The position numbers and the translations under genes are program-made. 64,000 bases of DNA from WLWS01 sp965243105 (GTDB lineage Bacteria; Pseudomonadota; Gammaproteobacteria; Eutrophobiales; Eutrophobiaceae), in assembly GCA_965243105.1 (NCBI GenBank), contig CBDEUC010000003.1, positions 1,860,001-1,924,000 on the forward strand, written 5' to 3'. Shown here piece by piece: positions 1 to 8,010 of the stretch. A model generated the notes under the pieces. That model did no database searches. It was not told where the DNA came from and saw nothing but the letters and a program-made list of their open reading frames with translations. Within the stretch, counting starts at the first letter, position 1. Each line of letters opens with the position of its first letter.

Positions 1-437
1 TGCTGTTGCAGTGCCTCGATGGCAATCAGCGAGGCAAAAGTCGCGTAACCATCATCTGCACCACCGCGGCCGTAAAGCTTGTCGCCCTCGATGACAGGTT
101 TCCATGGCCCAAGGTCTTCACGCCAGCCCTCCATCTCCGGCTGCTTGTCCAGGTGACCGTAGAGCAACACGGTATTGTCCACCTGCCCGGGTATTTCCAT
201 GAATATCAGGGGCGTTCGACCTTCCAGCCTGACCACTTCGAGCTCGAGACCGGGTATGTCGCGCTGCTGGCACCAGTTGGCAAACTGCTTGACCGCTTCA
301 TCCATGTAGCCGTGGCTTTCCCAGTCGGCATCAAAATTGGGCGATTTATTGGGGATCTTGATGTATTCGATGAGCTCCGGCAGGGCAGATTCCTGCCACT
401 GTTGCTCGCAATAGGATTGGATTTCTTCAGGATTCAT
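1..437 (-). CDS. M20 family metallopeptidase, N-terminal part (cut by window edge)
   Basis: The start codon is the ATG at 437..435 and the gene runs off the left edge, so only the first 145 residues are visible. They match the N-terminal catalytic half of M20 dipeptidases/deacylases: a LLYGHLDKQPEMEGW block with predicted metal and catalytic residues H95 and D97, then YGRGGADDGYA with the bridging aspartate D128. The motif wording (HLDKQPE, GRGGADDG) is that of the carnosinase/DUG1-like branch, so a cytoplasmic dipeptidase is likely. No signal peptide is present. It is divergent from the carbonic-anhydrase-like gene across 165 bases. The family is secure; the substrate is not visible. Confidence 0.9.
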   Translation of the reverse strand, partial: MNPEEIQSYCEQQWQESALPELIEYIKIPNKSPNFDADWESHGYMDEAVKQFANWCQQRDIPGLELEVVRLEGRTPLIFMEIPGQVDNTVLLYGHLDKQPEMEGWREDLGPWKPVIEGDKLYGRGGADDGYATFASLIAIEALQQ

Positions 438-602
438 GGCTAAAAACTTAAAAAATATAGGCTTATTTTTGAATTTCGGCTAAGATTTTTCCACAATTCA
501 GCCCCCCGGCACAGTAATAAGATCCCTTGCAACCTGGAGTATCATTGCGGTGTTTACCGCGTCGGGCCGTGGCTGGCGCCTGTAACCTGGTAGGTAAAGA
601 GC
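438..602. other. AT-rich divergent intergenic region
   Basis: This gap separates the divergent M20 peptidase and carbonic-anhydrase-like genes, so it must hold both promoters. The left half (about 440-490) is strongly AT-rich. A single 8-of-9 match to the DnaA box (TTTTCCACA) lies at 487-495. One box is not evidence of an origin. I see no clear terminator or palindrome here. Confidence 0.5.
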
Positions 603-1154
603 ATGAATATTCGAAGTTTAAGAGGCAAAACACCGCAGATCGCCGAATCCGTCTACGTTGACGAGATGGCGGTGGTTATTGGTGACGTGACGATCGGTGC
701 TGATTCCTCGGTATGGCCTATGTCAGTGCTTCGAGGTGATGACCAGTCCATCGTTATTGGTGAGCGCACTAACATCCAGGATGGCACGGTGATCCATGTG
801 GCCAGTGATAACAAGCTGGTACCTGGTGGCCTGCCGACTGTCATCGGTGACGACGTGGTGATTGGTCACAAGGCCCTGCTGCATGCGTGCCGGATTGGGA
901 ACCGCTGCCTCATTGGCATGTCTTCTACTGTCCTTGATGGCGCGGTAATCGAAGATGGAACCATCGTGGGCGCTGGTAGCCTGGTGCCCATGGGCAAGCA
1001 TCTTGAAGGCGGCTACCTTTACGTGGGTTCGCCGGTGAAAAAAGTGCGCGAGATTGCTGAACAGGAAAAGTACTTTCTTGATTACGCTGCACCTCATTAT
1101 GCGAGCCTGAAAGACGAATACATGAAGGAAGAGTGGTACAAAAGCAGAGGTTAA
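603..1154 (+). CDS. Gamma-carbonic anhydrase family hexapeptide-repeat protein (YrdA/PaaY type)
   Basis: A 183-residue left-handed beta-helix protein made of repeated hexapeptides of the [LIV]-G-x4 type. Zn-ligand candidates of gamma-class carbonic anhydrases are visible: the His in VIHVASD and the two His in IGHKALLHAC. Length and motifs agree with the small cytoplasmic YrdA/CaiE/PaaY group, some of which are carbonic anhydrases while others act as thioesterases or have unknown roles. It starts with ATG after a weak AAAGAG ribosome site. Between this gene and mnmG sits a copy of the fold-back repeat described below. The usual upstream neighbours of mnmG (mnmE, yidC, rnpA) are absent. Confidence 0.9.
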   Translation: MNIRSLRGKTPQIAESVYVDEMAVVIGDVTIGADSSVWPMSVLRGDDQSIVIGERTNIQDGTVIHVASDNKLVPGGLPTVIGDDVVIGHKALLHACRIGNRCLIGMSSTVLDGAVIEDGTIVGAGSLVPMGKHLEGGYLYVGSPVKKVREIAEQEKYFLDYAAPHYASLKDEYMKEEWYKSRG

Positions 1155-1168
1155 TTATAGCGCGGCAT

Positions 1169-1276
1169 TAGCGCTTATAGAAATAGAACGCGGACGCGCT
1201 GTAAATACGTCCATGTACGCTCAACAGCGGCATCCATGCCGCTGAAGGTCCGCTTATCTATTATCTATAATCGCTA
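1169..1276 (+). repeat. Fold-back intergenic repeat, copy 1
   Basis: An inverted-repeat element of about 106 bases between the carbonic-anhydrase-like gene and mnmG. From outside inward it has a copy-specific outer arm (TAGCG.TTATAG near 1170 pairing with CTATAA.CGCTA near 1276), a conserved GCGGAC/GTCCGC stem, the conserved string GTAAATACGTCCATGTACGC at 1201-1220, and an inner perfect hairpin CAGCGGCAT/ATGCCGCTG at 1225-1244. The same core recurs at 3840, 46300 and, on the other strand, at 38813. It holds no ORF. Confidence 0.85.
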
Positions 1277-1288
1277 CGAAGATTAGAT

Positions 1289-3184
1289 ATGACAAAGCAA
1301 TCTCAACAATACGATGTAATAGTAGTAGGTGGCGGCCATGCCGGTACCGAGGCTGCGCTCGCCAGTGCGCGGCTGGGTGTGCGCACGCTGCTGCTCACGC
1401 AAAGTGTTGAGACACTGGGGCAGATGTCCTGTAACCCGGCCATTGGTGGTATAGGTAAAGGTCACCTGGTAAAGGAAATTGATGCGCTGGGTGGGCTGAT
1501 GGCTGTCGCTGCAGATCACAGCGGCATCCAGTTTCGTACGCTCAATGCCAGCAAGGGTCCGGCGGTAAGAGCCACGCGGGCGCAGATTGATCGTTCCTTG
1601 TATAAGGCCTTTGTTCGGCCAGCGCTGGAAAGCCAGCCAAACCTGCATATCTTTCAGCAGTCGGTGGATGACCTGGTGGTGGAAAATGACAAAGTCACCG
1701 GTGTTGTCACGCAAATGGGTCTCAGTTTTTTTGCGCCCTGCGTTGTCCTGACAGTCGGTACGTTTCTCGGTGGCAAGATCCACATCGGTGACAGCCAGTA
1801 CCAGGGCGGACGTGCCGGTGATGCGCCTTCCAATGCCCTTTCAAAGCGACTGCGGGAGTTACCTTTTCGTGTTGACCGGCTCAAAACGGGTACGCCACCC
1901 CGCATTGATGGTAAGACCATTGATTACAGCCAGCTACAGGAACAGCCGGGGGATGAGCCGGTACCGGTCTTCTCCTATCTTGGTAAGGCGGAGCAACATC
2001 CGCAGCAGGTGGCCTGCCACATTACCCGGACAAACGAGCGTACCCACGAGATTATTCGCGCCAGTCTTGATCGTTCACCGATGTACAACGGCAATATAGA
2101 AAGTATCGGGCCGCGTTACTGTCCGTCCGTGGAAGACAAGGTGGTGCGTTTTGCCGAGCGTGATTCCCACCAGATTTTCATCGAACCGGAAGGGCTCAGC
2201 ACCAACGAGGTGTATCCCAATGGCATTTCAACCAGCCTGCCTTTTGATGTACAGCAGGACCTGGTGCATTCCATCAAGGGGTTTGAAAATGCTCATATCG
2301 TTCGGCCGGGTTATGCCATCGAGTATGACTTTTTTGATCCACGGGATCTCAATCCCTGGCTGGAAACAAAAATTGTTGAAGGCCTGTTTTTTGCCGGCCA
2401 GATAAATGGCACCACCGGTTACGAGGAAGCTGCAGCACAGGGACTGGTTGCCGGTCTCAACGCTGCGCTTAAAGTGCAGGGGAAAGAAACCTGGAGCCCG
2501 CGTCGTGACGAGGCCTACATTGGCGTGATGATCGACGACCTTGTTACCCGTGGCACCATCGAGCCTTATCGCATGTTCACCAGCCGTGCTGAGTATCGGC
2601 TGCTGTTACGGGAAGATAACGCCGACCTTCGTCTCACTGGCATCGGCAGGGATCTTGGCCTGGTGGATGACGAACGCTGGCAGGCGTTCTGTAGCAAGAA
2701 GGACGCTATTGAGAAAGAGCAACAGCGTCTCGAAAGTACCTGGCTGACACCGGAGAAAATCAGTGACGAGGAAGCAAAGCGTGTATTTGGCGAACCCCTT
2801 GCCCGTGAGTATAACCTGCTGCAGTTGCTGCGCAGACCCGATGTCGGTCACCGGGACCTGATGAGCCTGGAAGCGGTTGAAGAAAGGGAGCTCGGTGCAG
2901 ATGTCGTGAGCCAGGTCGAAGTACAGGCCCGTTACCATGGTTACATTGAGCGCCAGCAGGAAGAAGTTGCGCGTAACCTTAAGGACGAAGACACGCGTTT
3001 GCCCAATGCATTTGCCTACGGCGAAGTACATGGCCTTTCAGCCGAAGCTGTGCAAAAGCTGAATGACCAGCAACCTGCAACACTGGGGCAGGCTTCGCGT
3101 ATTCCCGGAATAACGCCCGCGGCCATATCCGTACTTCGTATACATCTAAAGAAGCATTCCCACCACTTGCAGCGCAGCGCCTGA
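1289..3184 (+). CDS. mnmG: tRNA uridine-5-carboxymethylaminomethyl modification enzyme MnmG (GidA)
   Basis: A 631-residue FAD protein that, with MnmE, installs the cmnm5 group on U34 of tRNAs reading split codon boxes. Visible are the N-terminal FAD fingerprint VVGGGHAGTEAA, the MnmG signatures SCNPAIGGIGKGHLVKEIDA and the substrate region RLKTGTPPRIDG, the catalytic-cysteine region YCPSVEDK, and the FAGQINGTTGYEEAAAQG block. The C-terminal helical MnmE-interaction region is intact. Length equals the family norm. It overlaps no other gene and is followed after one base by rsmG, the classical gidA-gidB pair. The partner mnmE is not in this window. Confidence 0.98.
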   Translation: MTKQSQQYDVIVVGGGHAGTEAALASARLGVRTLLLTQSVETLGQMSCNPAIGGIGKGHLVKEIDALGGLMAVAADHSGIQFRTLNASKGPAVRATRAQIDRSLYKAFVRPALESQPNLHIFQQSVDDLVVENDKVTGVVTQMGLSFFAPCVVLTVGTFLGGKIHIGDSQYQGGRAGDAPSNALSKRLRELPFRVDRLKTGTPPRIDGKTIDYSQLQEQPGDEPVPVFSYLGKAEQHPQQVACHITRTNERTHEIIRASLDRSPMYNGNIESIGPRYCPSVEDKVVRFAERDSHQIFIEPEGLSTNEVYPNGISTSLPFDVQQDLVHSIKGFENAHIVRPGYAIEYDFFDPRDLNPWLETKIVEGLFFAGQINGTTGYEEAAAQGLVAGLNAALKVQGKETWSPRRDEAYIGVMIDDLVTRGTIEPYRMFTSRAEYRLLLREDNADLRLTGIGRDLGLVDDERWQAFCSKKDAIEKEQQRLESTWLTPEKISDEEAKRVFGEPLAREYNLLQLLRRPDVGHRDLMSLEAVEERELGADVVSQVEVQARYHGYIERQQEEVARNLKDEDTRLPNAFAYGEVHGLSAEAVQKLNDQQPATLGQASRIPGITPAAISVLRIHLKKHSHHLQRSA

Positions 3185-3185
3185 C

Positions 3186-3806
3186 TTGCTGGTACAGCTC
3201 GAAGAAGGTCTCATAGCCCTGGGAGAAGATCCCGCGGAGCATCCCTGCGATGCCTACCTGGCATACCTCGAATTACTGGAAAAGTGGAACCGCAGCTATA
3301 ACCTGAGCGGTATCAAGGAAAAGCAGGAAATGCTGGCTTATCACCTGCTCGACAGCCTGTCCGCGCTGGCGCAGGTGAAGGGAAATCGCTGCCTTGATGT
3401 CGGTAGCGGTGCCGGTCTTCCCGGTCTCATACTGGCGCTTGCGAAGCGGGAGCGGCAGTGGACACTGCTTGATAGCAATGGCAAGAAAACCCGCTTTATC
3501 CAGCAGGCCGTGATGGAGCTCGGTATCGATAACGTGGAGGTGGTAACACAGCGGCTGGATGACTTTCAGCCCGGGCACCTGTTTGACACCATCACCTGTC
3601 GTGCACTGATGCCTGCCGCAGAATTTTGCGCGTCTTCTGCAAGACTGCTGGCCGACGAAGGGCAAATGCTCATGCTAAAGGGGCCAGGCGTGGATGAAGA
3701 GATCGAGGCGCTGAAGGATGGCGCTTTTTGTACAGAGATTATTCACACTAGCGTGCCGGGCGTTCTGGGCAAGCGTTGCATTTTGCAGGTCACGCTGGCC
3801 AATTGA
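3186..3806 (+). CDS. rsmG: 16S rRNA (guanine527-N7)-methyltransferase RsmG (GidB)
   Basis: A 206-residue SAM-dependent methyltransferase that modifies G527 of 16S rRNA; loss in other bacteria gives low-level streptomycin resistance. The SAM-binding motif I is CLDVGSGAGLPG, followed by the RsmG-specific LLDSNGKKTRFIQQ block. The start is taken as TTG at 3186, one base after the mnmG stop. The first in-frame ATG would remove about 47 residues of the conserved N-terminal domain, while TTG gives the same length as characterised RsmG proteins (about 207). Translational coupling to mnmG is likely. Confidence 0.95.
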   Translation: MLVQLEEGLIALGEDPAEHPCDAYLAYLELLEKWNRSYNLSGIKEKQEMLAYHLLDSLSALAQVKGNRCLDVGSGAGLPGLILALAKRERQWTLLDSNGKKTRFIQQAVMELGIDNVEVVTQRLDDFQPGHLFDTITCRALMPAAEFCASSARLLADEGQMLMLKGPGVDEEIEALKDGAFCTEIIHTSVPGVLGKRCILQVTLAN

Positions 3807-3839
3807 TTGCCTTCTTTATTAAACAAAAAGTAAAGATCG

Positions 3840-3955
3840 GCCGCTCTTGACTGCAGCATCAGAACGCGAACACGCTGTAAATACTTCCATGTACGCTCCA
3901 CGACGGTATCCCTGCCGTCGAAGGTTCGCTTTTCTGATATCGCAGTCGTAGCGGC
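3840..3955 (+). repeat. Fold-back intergenic repeat, copy 2
   Basis: Second copy of the element, between rsmG and parA. The outer arms, about 30 bases each, are self-complementary (GCCGCT..GACTGC..ATCAGAA at 3840-3863 against TTCTGAT..GCAGTC..AGCGGC at 3932-3955) but differ from the arms of the other copies. The conserved stem reads GCGAAC/GTTCGC where copy 1 has GCGGAC/GTCCGC. The inner hairpin reads CGACGG/CCGTCG (3901-3920) where copies 1 and 3 have CAGCGGC/GCCGCTG. Both are compensatory changes on the two strands. Confidence 0.85.
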
Positions 3956-4040
3956 AGGTGGTTAGTCGATCAGCCCTTATTTACTCAACACAACTGTGTA
4001 ATAATGATCGGCCCTGTAAACGACGGACTGCTGTAAAGAC

Positions 4041-4814
4041 GTGACCCGCATAATCGCAATTGCCAATCAAAAAGGTGGCGTGGGTAAAACCACCACCAGT
4101 GTCAACCTGGCCGCATCCCTCGCGGCAACCAGTCGCAATGTATTGCTCATCGACCTGGATCCACAGGGTAACGCGACCATGGGTAGCGGCATTGATAAAA
4201 CTACCGTGCCGGTGTCCAGCTACGATGTCCTGATGGGTGACAGCGAGATCAAGGATGCGGTACTTGAGTCAGCCGAGGGTGGTTACAAGGTGCTTCCCAG
4301 TAATGCTGATCTCACCGGTGCCGAAGTGGCCCTGCTTGATGAAATAGCCCGCGAAGTTCGCATGCGAAACGCGCTTGAAACGGTCAAGGAAGAATACGAT
4401 TTTATATTTATAGACTGTCCACCTTCATTGAACATGCTCACGGTAAATGCCCTGGTGGCCGCGGACGCCGTGATTATTCCCATGCAGTGCGAATACTATG
4501 CACTGGAAGGTCTGACCGCGCTGCTGGAAACCATTGAAAAGATCCGCAAGTTCCTCAACCCGCACCTCCGGGTAGAAGGCCTGCTTCGAACCATGTACGA
4601 CCCGCGTAATAACCTCGCCAACCAGGTCTCTGCACAGTTGATGGAGCATTTTGGCGACAAGGTTTACCGCACCATCATTCCCCGTAACGTGCGACTGGCG
4701 GAAGCGCCAAGCCACGGTTTGCCGGTTATCAAGTATGACAAGTCCTCCCGTGGCGCACTGGCCTACCTCGCCCTGGCCGGAGAAATGCTCAACCGCGAAG
4801 GCAAGGCTGCCTAG
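4041..4814 (+). CDS. parA: Chromosome-partitioning ATPase ParA (Soj)
   Basis: A 257-residue deviant-Walker ATPase that moves ParB-parS complexes along the nucleoid. The deviant Walker A motif KGGVGKTT lies at residues 11-18, followed by LIDLDPQGNATMGSG and the Walker B-like FIFIDCPPSLN. Length is typical of chromosomal Soj rather than plasmid ParA, which carries an N-terminal DNA-binding extension. The GTG start at 4041 is the only reasonable one, because the Walker A region begins ten residues later. parB begins at the very next base after its TAG stop. Confidence 0.97.
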   Translation: MTRIIAIANQKGGVGKTTTSVNLAASLAATSRNVLLIDLDPQGNATMGSGIDKTTVPVSSYDVLMGDSEIKDAVLESAEGGYKVLPSNADLTGAEVALLDEIAREVRMRNALETVKEEYDFIFIDCPPSLNMLTVNALVAADAVIIPMQCEYYALEGLTALLETIEKIRKFLNPHLRVEGLLRTMYDPRNNLANQVSAQLMEHFGDKVYRTIIPRNVRLAEAPSHGLPVIKYDKSSRGALAYLALAGEMLNREGKAA

Positions 4815-5684
4815 ATGGCCGCAAAGAAGAGGGGGCTTGGGAAAGGGCTGGATGCCCTGCTTGGGGATCGTACCAGCTCAGAGCTGGGCGCTATTGGCGG
4901 CAACGAGGAATTACGATTCCTGCCGGTCGACCTTATCCAGAGAGGGCAGTACCAGCCACGCCAGGAGTTTGACGAGGAGGCCCTGCAGGACCTTGCCAGT
5001 TCCATCAAGGCACAGGGAGTCGTTCAACCCTTGCTGGTTAGACCGCTGGCAAAAGGCGATCGCTACGAGATTATTGCCGGGGAAAGGCGCTGGCGCGCAT
5101 CCCAGCTTGCCGGCCTGCACGAGGTACCGGTAGTTATTCGGCAAATCGATGACCAGGCCGCCATGTGCATGGCGCTTATTGAGAACATCCAGCGTGAAGA
5201 CTTAAATCCCCTTGAGCAGGCCCAGGGGCTGGCGCGCCTGCTGGAAGAATTCGAGATGACCCACGAAGGCATCGCTGATGCGGTGGGCCGCTCCCGCTCC
5301 ACGGTGAGCAACCTGCTGCGCCTGCTGGAACTGGAAAGCGGCGTGAAATCCATGCTGGCCGATGGCAGGCTGGAAATGGGCCATGCCCGCGCACTGCTGA
5401 CCCTGCCGGCTGACGAACAGCTGGCCCTGGCGAGGAAAATCGCCAGCCAGGGGCTCTCGGTGAGAGCCGCCGAGGCGCTTGCCAGGCAAAAGGACAGTGC
5501 CAAGAAGAAACCCACCTCAAAAAAGGCCGCGAAGGACCCCGACACCGCCCGGCTCGAGAACGAGCTGGGAGAAAAACTCGGCGCCCAGGTCAATATCAGG
5601 CATTCCCGCGGTGGAAAAGGCACGCTGGAGATACGCTACAACTCCCTGGATGAACTGGACGGGATCCTGAAGCACATCAAGTAA
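4815..5684 (+). CDS. parB: Chromosome-partitioning CTPase/DNA-binding protein ParB (Spo0J)
   Basis: A 289-residue protein that binds parS and spreads as a CTP-dependent clamp. The sequence shows the N-terminal KKRGLGKGLDALLGD segment that stimulates ParA, the ParB/Srx nucleotide-binding box with GERRWRAS, and a helix-turn-helix (MTHEGIADAVGRSRSTVSN). After a lysine-rich linker comes a short C-terminal dimerisation region. Its ATG directly follows the parA stop, so the two form one transcriptional unit. I found no full parS palindrome (TGTTTCACGTGAAACA type) in the window, so its sites should lie outside. Confidence 0.97.
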   Translation: MAAKKRGLGKGLDALLGDRTSSELGAIGGNEELRFLPVDLIQRGQYQPRQEFDEEALQDLASSIKAQGVVQPLLVRPLAKGDRYEIIAGERRWRASQLAGLHEVPVVIRQIDDQAAMCMALIENIQREDLNPLEQAQGLARLLEEFEMTHEGIADAVGRSRSTVSNLLRLLELESGVKSMLADGRLEMGHARALLTLPADEQLALARKIASQGLSVRAAEALARQKDSAKKKPTSKKAAKDPDTARLENELGEKLGAQVNIRHSRGGKGTLEIRYNSLDELDGILKHIK

Positions 5685-5713
5685 ATCCACACCAAATTTG
5701 TGCAGTGCAACGA

Positions 5714-5742
5714 TTGATTCACACTGCATTGCTAACTATACT
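5714..5742 (+). promoter_or_regulatory. Predicted sigma-70 promoter of the atp operon
   Basis: TTGATT at 5714-5719 and TATACT at 5737-5742 are separated by exactly 17 bases, a good sigma-70 match, in the 145-base gap between parB and atpI. It overlaps an inverted repeat, TGCAGTG at 5701-5707 with CACTGCA at 5722-5728, which could be an operator or a weak attenuating hairpin. This is a sequence prediction only. Confidence 0.55.
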
Positions 5743-5829
5743 TAGCCGGTTGATCGACCTGCAGCACGATGGTGCACTGGGGAATCCACTGAGATTGAAG
5801 CACGAACTTGTGAATTCAGGCGGCGGCGG

Positions 5830-6228
5830 TTGGAAAAAGAACAAGAGAATCAAAGGAATAAGCGCGCTGCCTATAAAGTTCTGTGTGTGATAGCCGTTAT
5901 CGTTTCAGCCATAGCCCTTGTCTTGTTCCTGGCTCTCGGCCCCGTTGCGGCATATTCGGCCTTGCTGGGTGGAATAGCGTGCTTGTTACCGAACCTGTTG
6001 TTCGCGCGTTTCGCGTTTCGCCACTCGGCAGCGGACTCTGCCGACCTGGTGATGCGCTGGTTCTACATTGGTGAGGCAGTAAAAATCATTGTAACGGCAT
6101 TGATCTTCGCCCTGACCCTGCTAAAGCTTGAAGAGGTCAACCTGGCGGCAATGTTTCTCACGTACGTCGTTGCACTGGTTATGAACATACATGGTCTGGC
6201 CCTGGTGATGGGGCGGGAACATAACTAA
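5830..6228 (+). CDS. atpI: ATP synthase subunit I (AtpI)
   Basis: A 132-residue membrane protein, non-stoichiometric, encoded first in atp operons and thought to help assemble the c-ring or import Mg2+. Four hydrophobic segments are visible (about residues 17-37, 40-60, 75-97 and 103-123), and a polar KEQENQRNKRAA stretch precedes the first. The start is taken as TTG at 5830 because no ATG or GTG lies in front of the first membrane segment at a sensible distance. The ribosome site is poor, which fits the low expression known for this subunit. Confidence 0.85.
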   Translation: MEKEQENQRNKRAAYKVLCVIAVIVSAIALVLFLALGPVAAYSALLGGIACLLPNLLFARFAFRHSAADSADLVMRWFYIGEAVKIIVTALIFALTLLKLEEVNLAAMFLTYVVALVMNIHGLALVMGREHN

Positions 6229-6261
6229 CAATAAATTAGATATAAGAAGAGAAGATAAGGT

Positions 6262-7167
6262 ATGGCAAGTAGTGAAGGAATGACTTCCAACTCCTACATG
6301 CAGCACCACCTGCAGAACCTGGTGTATGGGAAATTGCCTGAAGGGTATGAGCGCGGGGATGGTCATGTACTGGAACACGCTGAATGGACCTTTGCCCATT
6401 CCCCCCAGGAAGCAGTCGACATGGGTTTCTGGGCCTTCAACGTAGATACGCTTGGCTGGTCCATCCTGCTCGGCGTCATGTTCTGTTCAGTGTTTTACAT
6501 GGTGGCAAAGAAAACCACCGAAGGCGCGCCTTCTGGCCTGCACAATTTTGTCGAGATGGTTGTCGAGTTTGTTAATGGCAACGTAAAAGATATCTTTCAC
6601 GCTAAGAACGACCTCATCGCACCGCTGTCCCTGACCATCTTTGTCTGGATCGTGCTGATGAATTGCATGGACCTTGTTCCCGTTGACTGGCTGCCATGGC
6701 TAGCGCAACTATTTGGCGCTAATGTGCTCGGCGTTGACCCGCACCATGTCTATTTCAAGGTTGTGCCCACAACTGATCCGAACATCACCTTTGGTATGTC
6801 CATCGGTGTTTTCGCGCTTATCATTTTTTACAGTATCAAGATGAAGGGCATCGGCGGTTTTATCGGTGAGTTGACCCTGCATCCCTTTAATTCAAAGAAC
6901 ATGTTTGTGCAGGCCATTTTCGTGCCCTTTAACCTGCTGCTTGAAGGGGTGGGCCTGATTGCCAAGCCGGTATCGCTGGCGCTTCGACTGTTTGGCAACC
7001 TCTATGCTGGCGAGCTGATCTTCCTGCTCATCGCCATGCTTGGCTGGTTCCAGTTACCGCTGCATTTTGTCTGGGCGGTGTTTCATATTCTTATCGTGTT
7101 GTTACAGGCTTTTGTATTCATGATGTTGACGATCGTCTATCTCAGTATGGCGCACGAACATCACTAA
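6262..7167 (+). CDS. atpB: F-type ATP synthase subunit a (AtpB)
   Basis: A 301-residue membrane subunit forming the two proton half-channels against the c-ring. The essential stator arginine is in SLALRLFGNLYAGELIF, the conserved motif of transmembrane helix 4/5. A C-terminal hydrophobic hairpin (FHILIVLLQAFVFMMLTIVYL) follows. The periplasmic loop insert with DPHHVYFKVVPTTDPN is typical of gammaproteobacterial AtpB. It is 33 bases downstream of atpI and preceded by an AAGAGAAGATAAGG ribosome site. Length is slightly above the E. coli protein (271) because of an extended N-terminus. Confidence 0.97.
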   Translation: MASSEGMTSNSYMQHHLQNLVYGKLPEGYERGDGHVLEHAEWTFAHSPQEAVDMGFWAFNVDTLGWSILLGVMFCSVFYMVAKKTTEGAPSGLHNFVEMVVEFVNGNVKDIFHAKNDLIAPLSLTIFVWIVLMNCMDLVPVDWLPWLAQLFGANVLGVDPHHVYFKVVPTTDPNITFGMSIGVFALIIFYSIKMKGIGGFIGELTLHPFNSKNMFVQAIFVPFNLLLEGVGLIAKPVSLALRLFGNLYAGELIFLLIAMLGWFQLPLHFVWAVFHILIVLLQAFVFMMLTIVYLSMAHEHH

Positions 7168-7216
7168 TTTTATTTTGTAAGACGTAGTTTATTTTTTTAT
7201 TTATTTGGAGGAAAAG

Positions 7217-7471
7217 ATGGAAACAATCTTAGCTGCTACATCTCTTGGCGTACTGCTGGTACTCGGTATGGGTGCTTTCGGTACAGCAATTGGTTTCGGA
7301 ACCCTGGGTGGTAAGTTCCTGGAAGGTTCTGCACGTCAGCCTGAACTGGCTCCCATGCTGCAGGGTAAAATGTTCCTGGTTGCCGGTCTTATCGACGCTG
7401 TGACCATGATCGGTATCGGTATCGGCATGTGGTTCACCCTGGCGAATCCTTTCCTGGCCTATTTGAATTAA
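7217..7471 (+). CDS. atpE: F-type ATP synthase subunit c (AtpE)
   Basis: An 84-residue double-helix proteolipid that forms the rotor ring. The ATG at 7217 is chosen over an upstream in-frame TTG because a strong GGAGG ribosome site (7207-7211) sits six bases before it and the protein then begins METILAA. The glycine-rich first helix, the polar loop ARQPEL and the proton-carrying aspartate D60 in AGLIDAVTMIG are all present. An aspartate here, without the Na+-binding Gln/Ser partners, points to proton rather than sodium coupling. Confidence 0.97.
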   Translation: METILAATSLGVLLVLGMGAFGTAIGFGTLGGKFLEGSARQPELAPMLQGKMFLVAGLIDAVTMIGIGIGMWFTLANPFLAYLN

Positions 7472-7522
7472 TCATTAATCAAAAAACTCTCGTTTTTTTA
7501 ACAGGCTTAAAAGGGGACTGAA

Positions 7523-7993
7523 GTGAATTTTAATGCAACCCTGATTGGTCAAACCATCGCGTTTATTGTTTTCGTATGGTTTACCATGAAATACATATGG
7601 CCATTCCTGCTGCAAGCCATGGAAGAAAGAGAAACCCGCATAGCCGATGGTCTGGCAGCGGCGGAAAAAGGGCAAGCTGCCCTGGTTGAGGCGGAAGCAC
7701 AGAAGGCCGAGTTAATTGAAGAAGGCAAGCAACAGGCTGCTGAAATCGTTTCTCAAGGGCAAAAGCGTCATGATGAGCTGGTTGAATCGGCAAAAGGTGA
7801 CGCCCAGGCCGAGCGGGAGAAAATTCTCGCTGCCGCCCAGGCTGAAATTGATCAGCAGCGTACCCAGGCCCGCGAAGATCTAAGGGCTGAAGTGGCTGCC
7901 CTGGCGCTTGCCGGAGCTGAGCAGATCCTTATGCGTGAAGTAGATCAGAACGCGCATAACGAGGTGCTGGGAAAGATCAGTGCTGATCTATAA
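7523..7993 (+). CDS. atpF: F-type ATP synthase subunit b (AtpF)
   Basis: A 156-residue peripheral-stalk subunit. One N-terminal membrane segment (about residues 5-25, TLIGQTIAFIVFVWFTMKY) is followed by a long Ala/Glu/Lys/Gln-rich right-handed coiled coil that dimerises and reaches to delta and alpha. Length matches E. coli b (156). It starts with GTG at 7523 after AAGGGGA. It lies 51 bases after atpE, in the canonical operon order. Confidence 0.97.
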   Translation: MNFNATLIGQTIAFIVFVWFTMKYIWPFLLQAMEERETRIADGLAAAEKGQAALVEAEAQKAELIEEGKQQAAEIVSQGQKRHDELVESAKGDAQAEREKILAAAQAEIDQQRTQAREDLRAEVAALALAGAEQILMREVDQNAHNEVLGKISADL

Positions 7994-8010
7994 GGCAGGC
8001 GATTAACTCA

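Noticed and set aside
6..443. Plus-strand open frame of 145 codons at the left edge
   Set aside because: It is the antisense shadow of the M20 peptidase, whose HLD and GRGGADDG motifs are clear on the minus strand.
438..602. Possible replication origin next to mnmG (AT-rich region with a DnaA-box-like TTTTCCACA)
   Set aside because: Only one imperfect box was found; an origin needs several. The gene order says the origin may be near but not that it is here.
5705..5890. Short open frame between parB and atpI
   Set aside because: It overlaps the predicted atp promoter and the atpI coding frame and encodes nothing recognisable.
7481..7500. AT-rich hairpin after atpE as an attenuator
   Set aside because: The stem (AAAAAC/GTTTTT) has almost no GC pairs and would be too weak to stop transcription; downstream atp genes must be well expressed.
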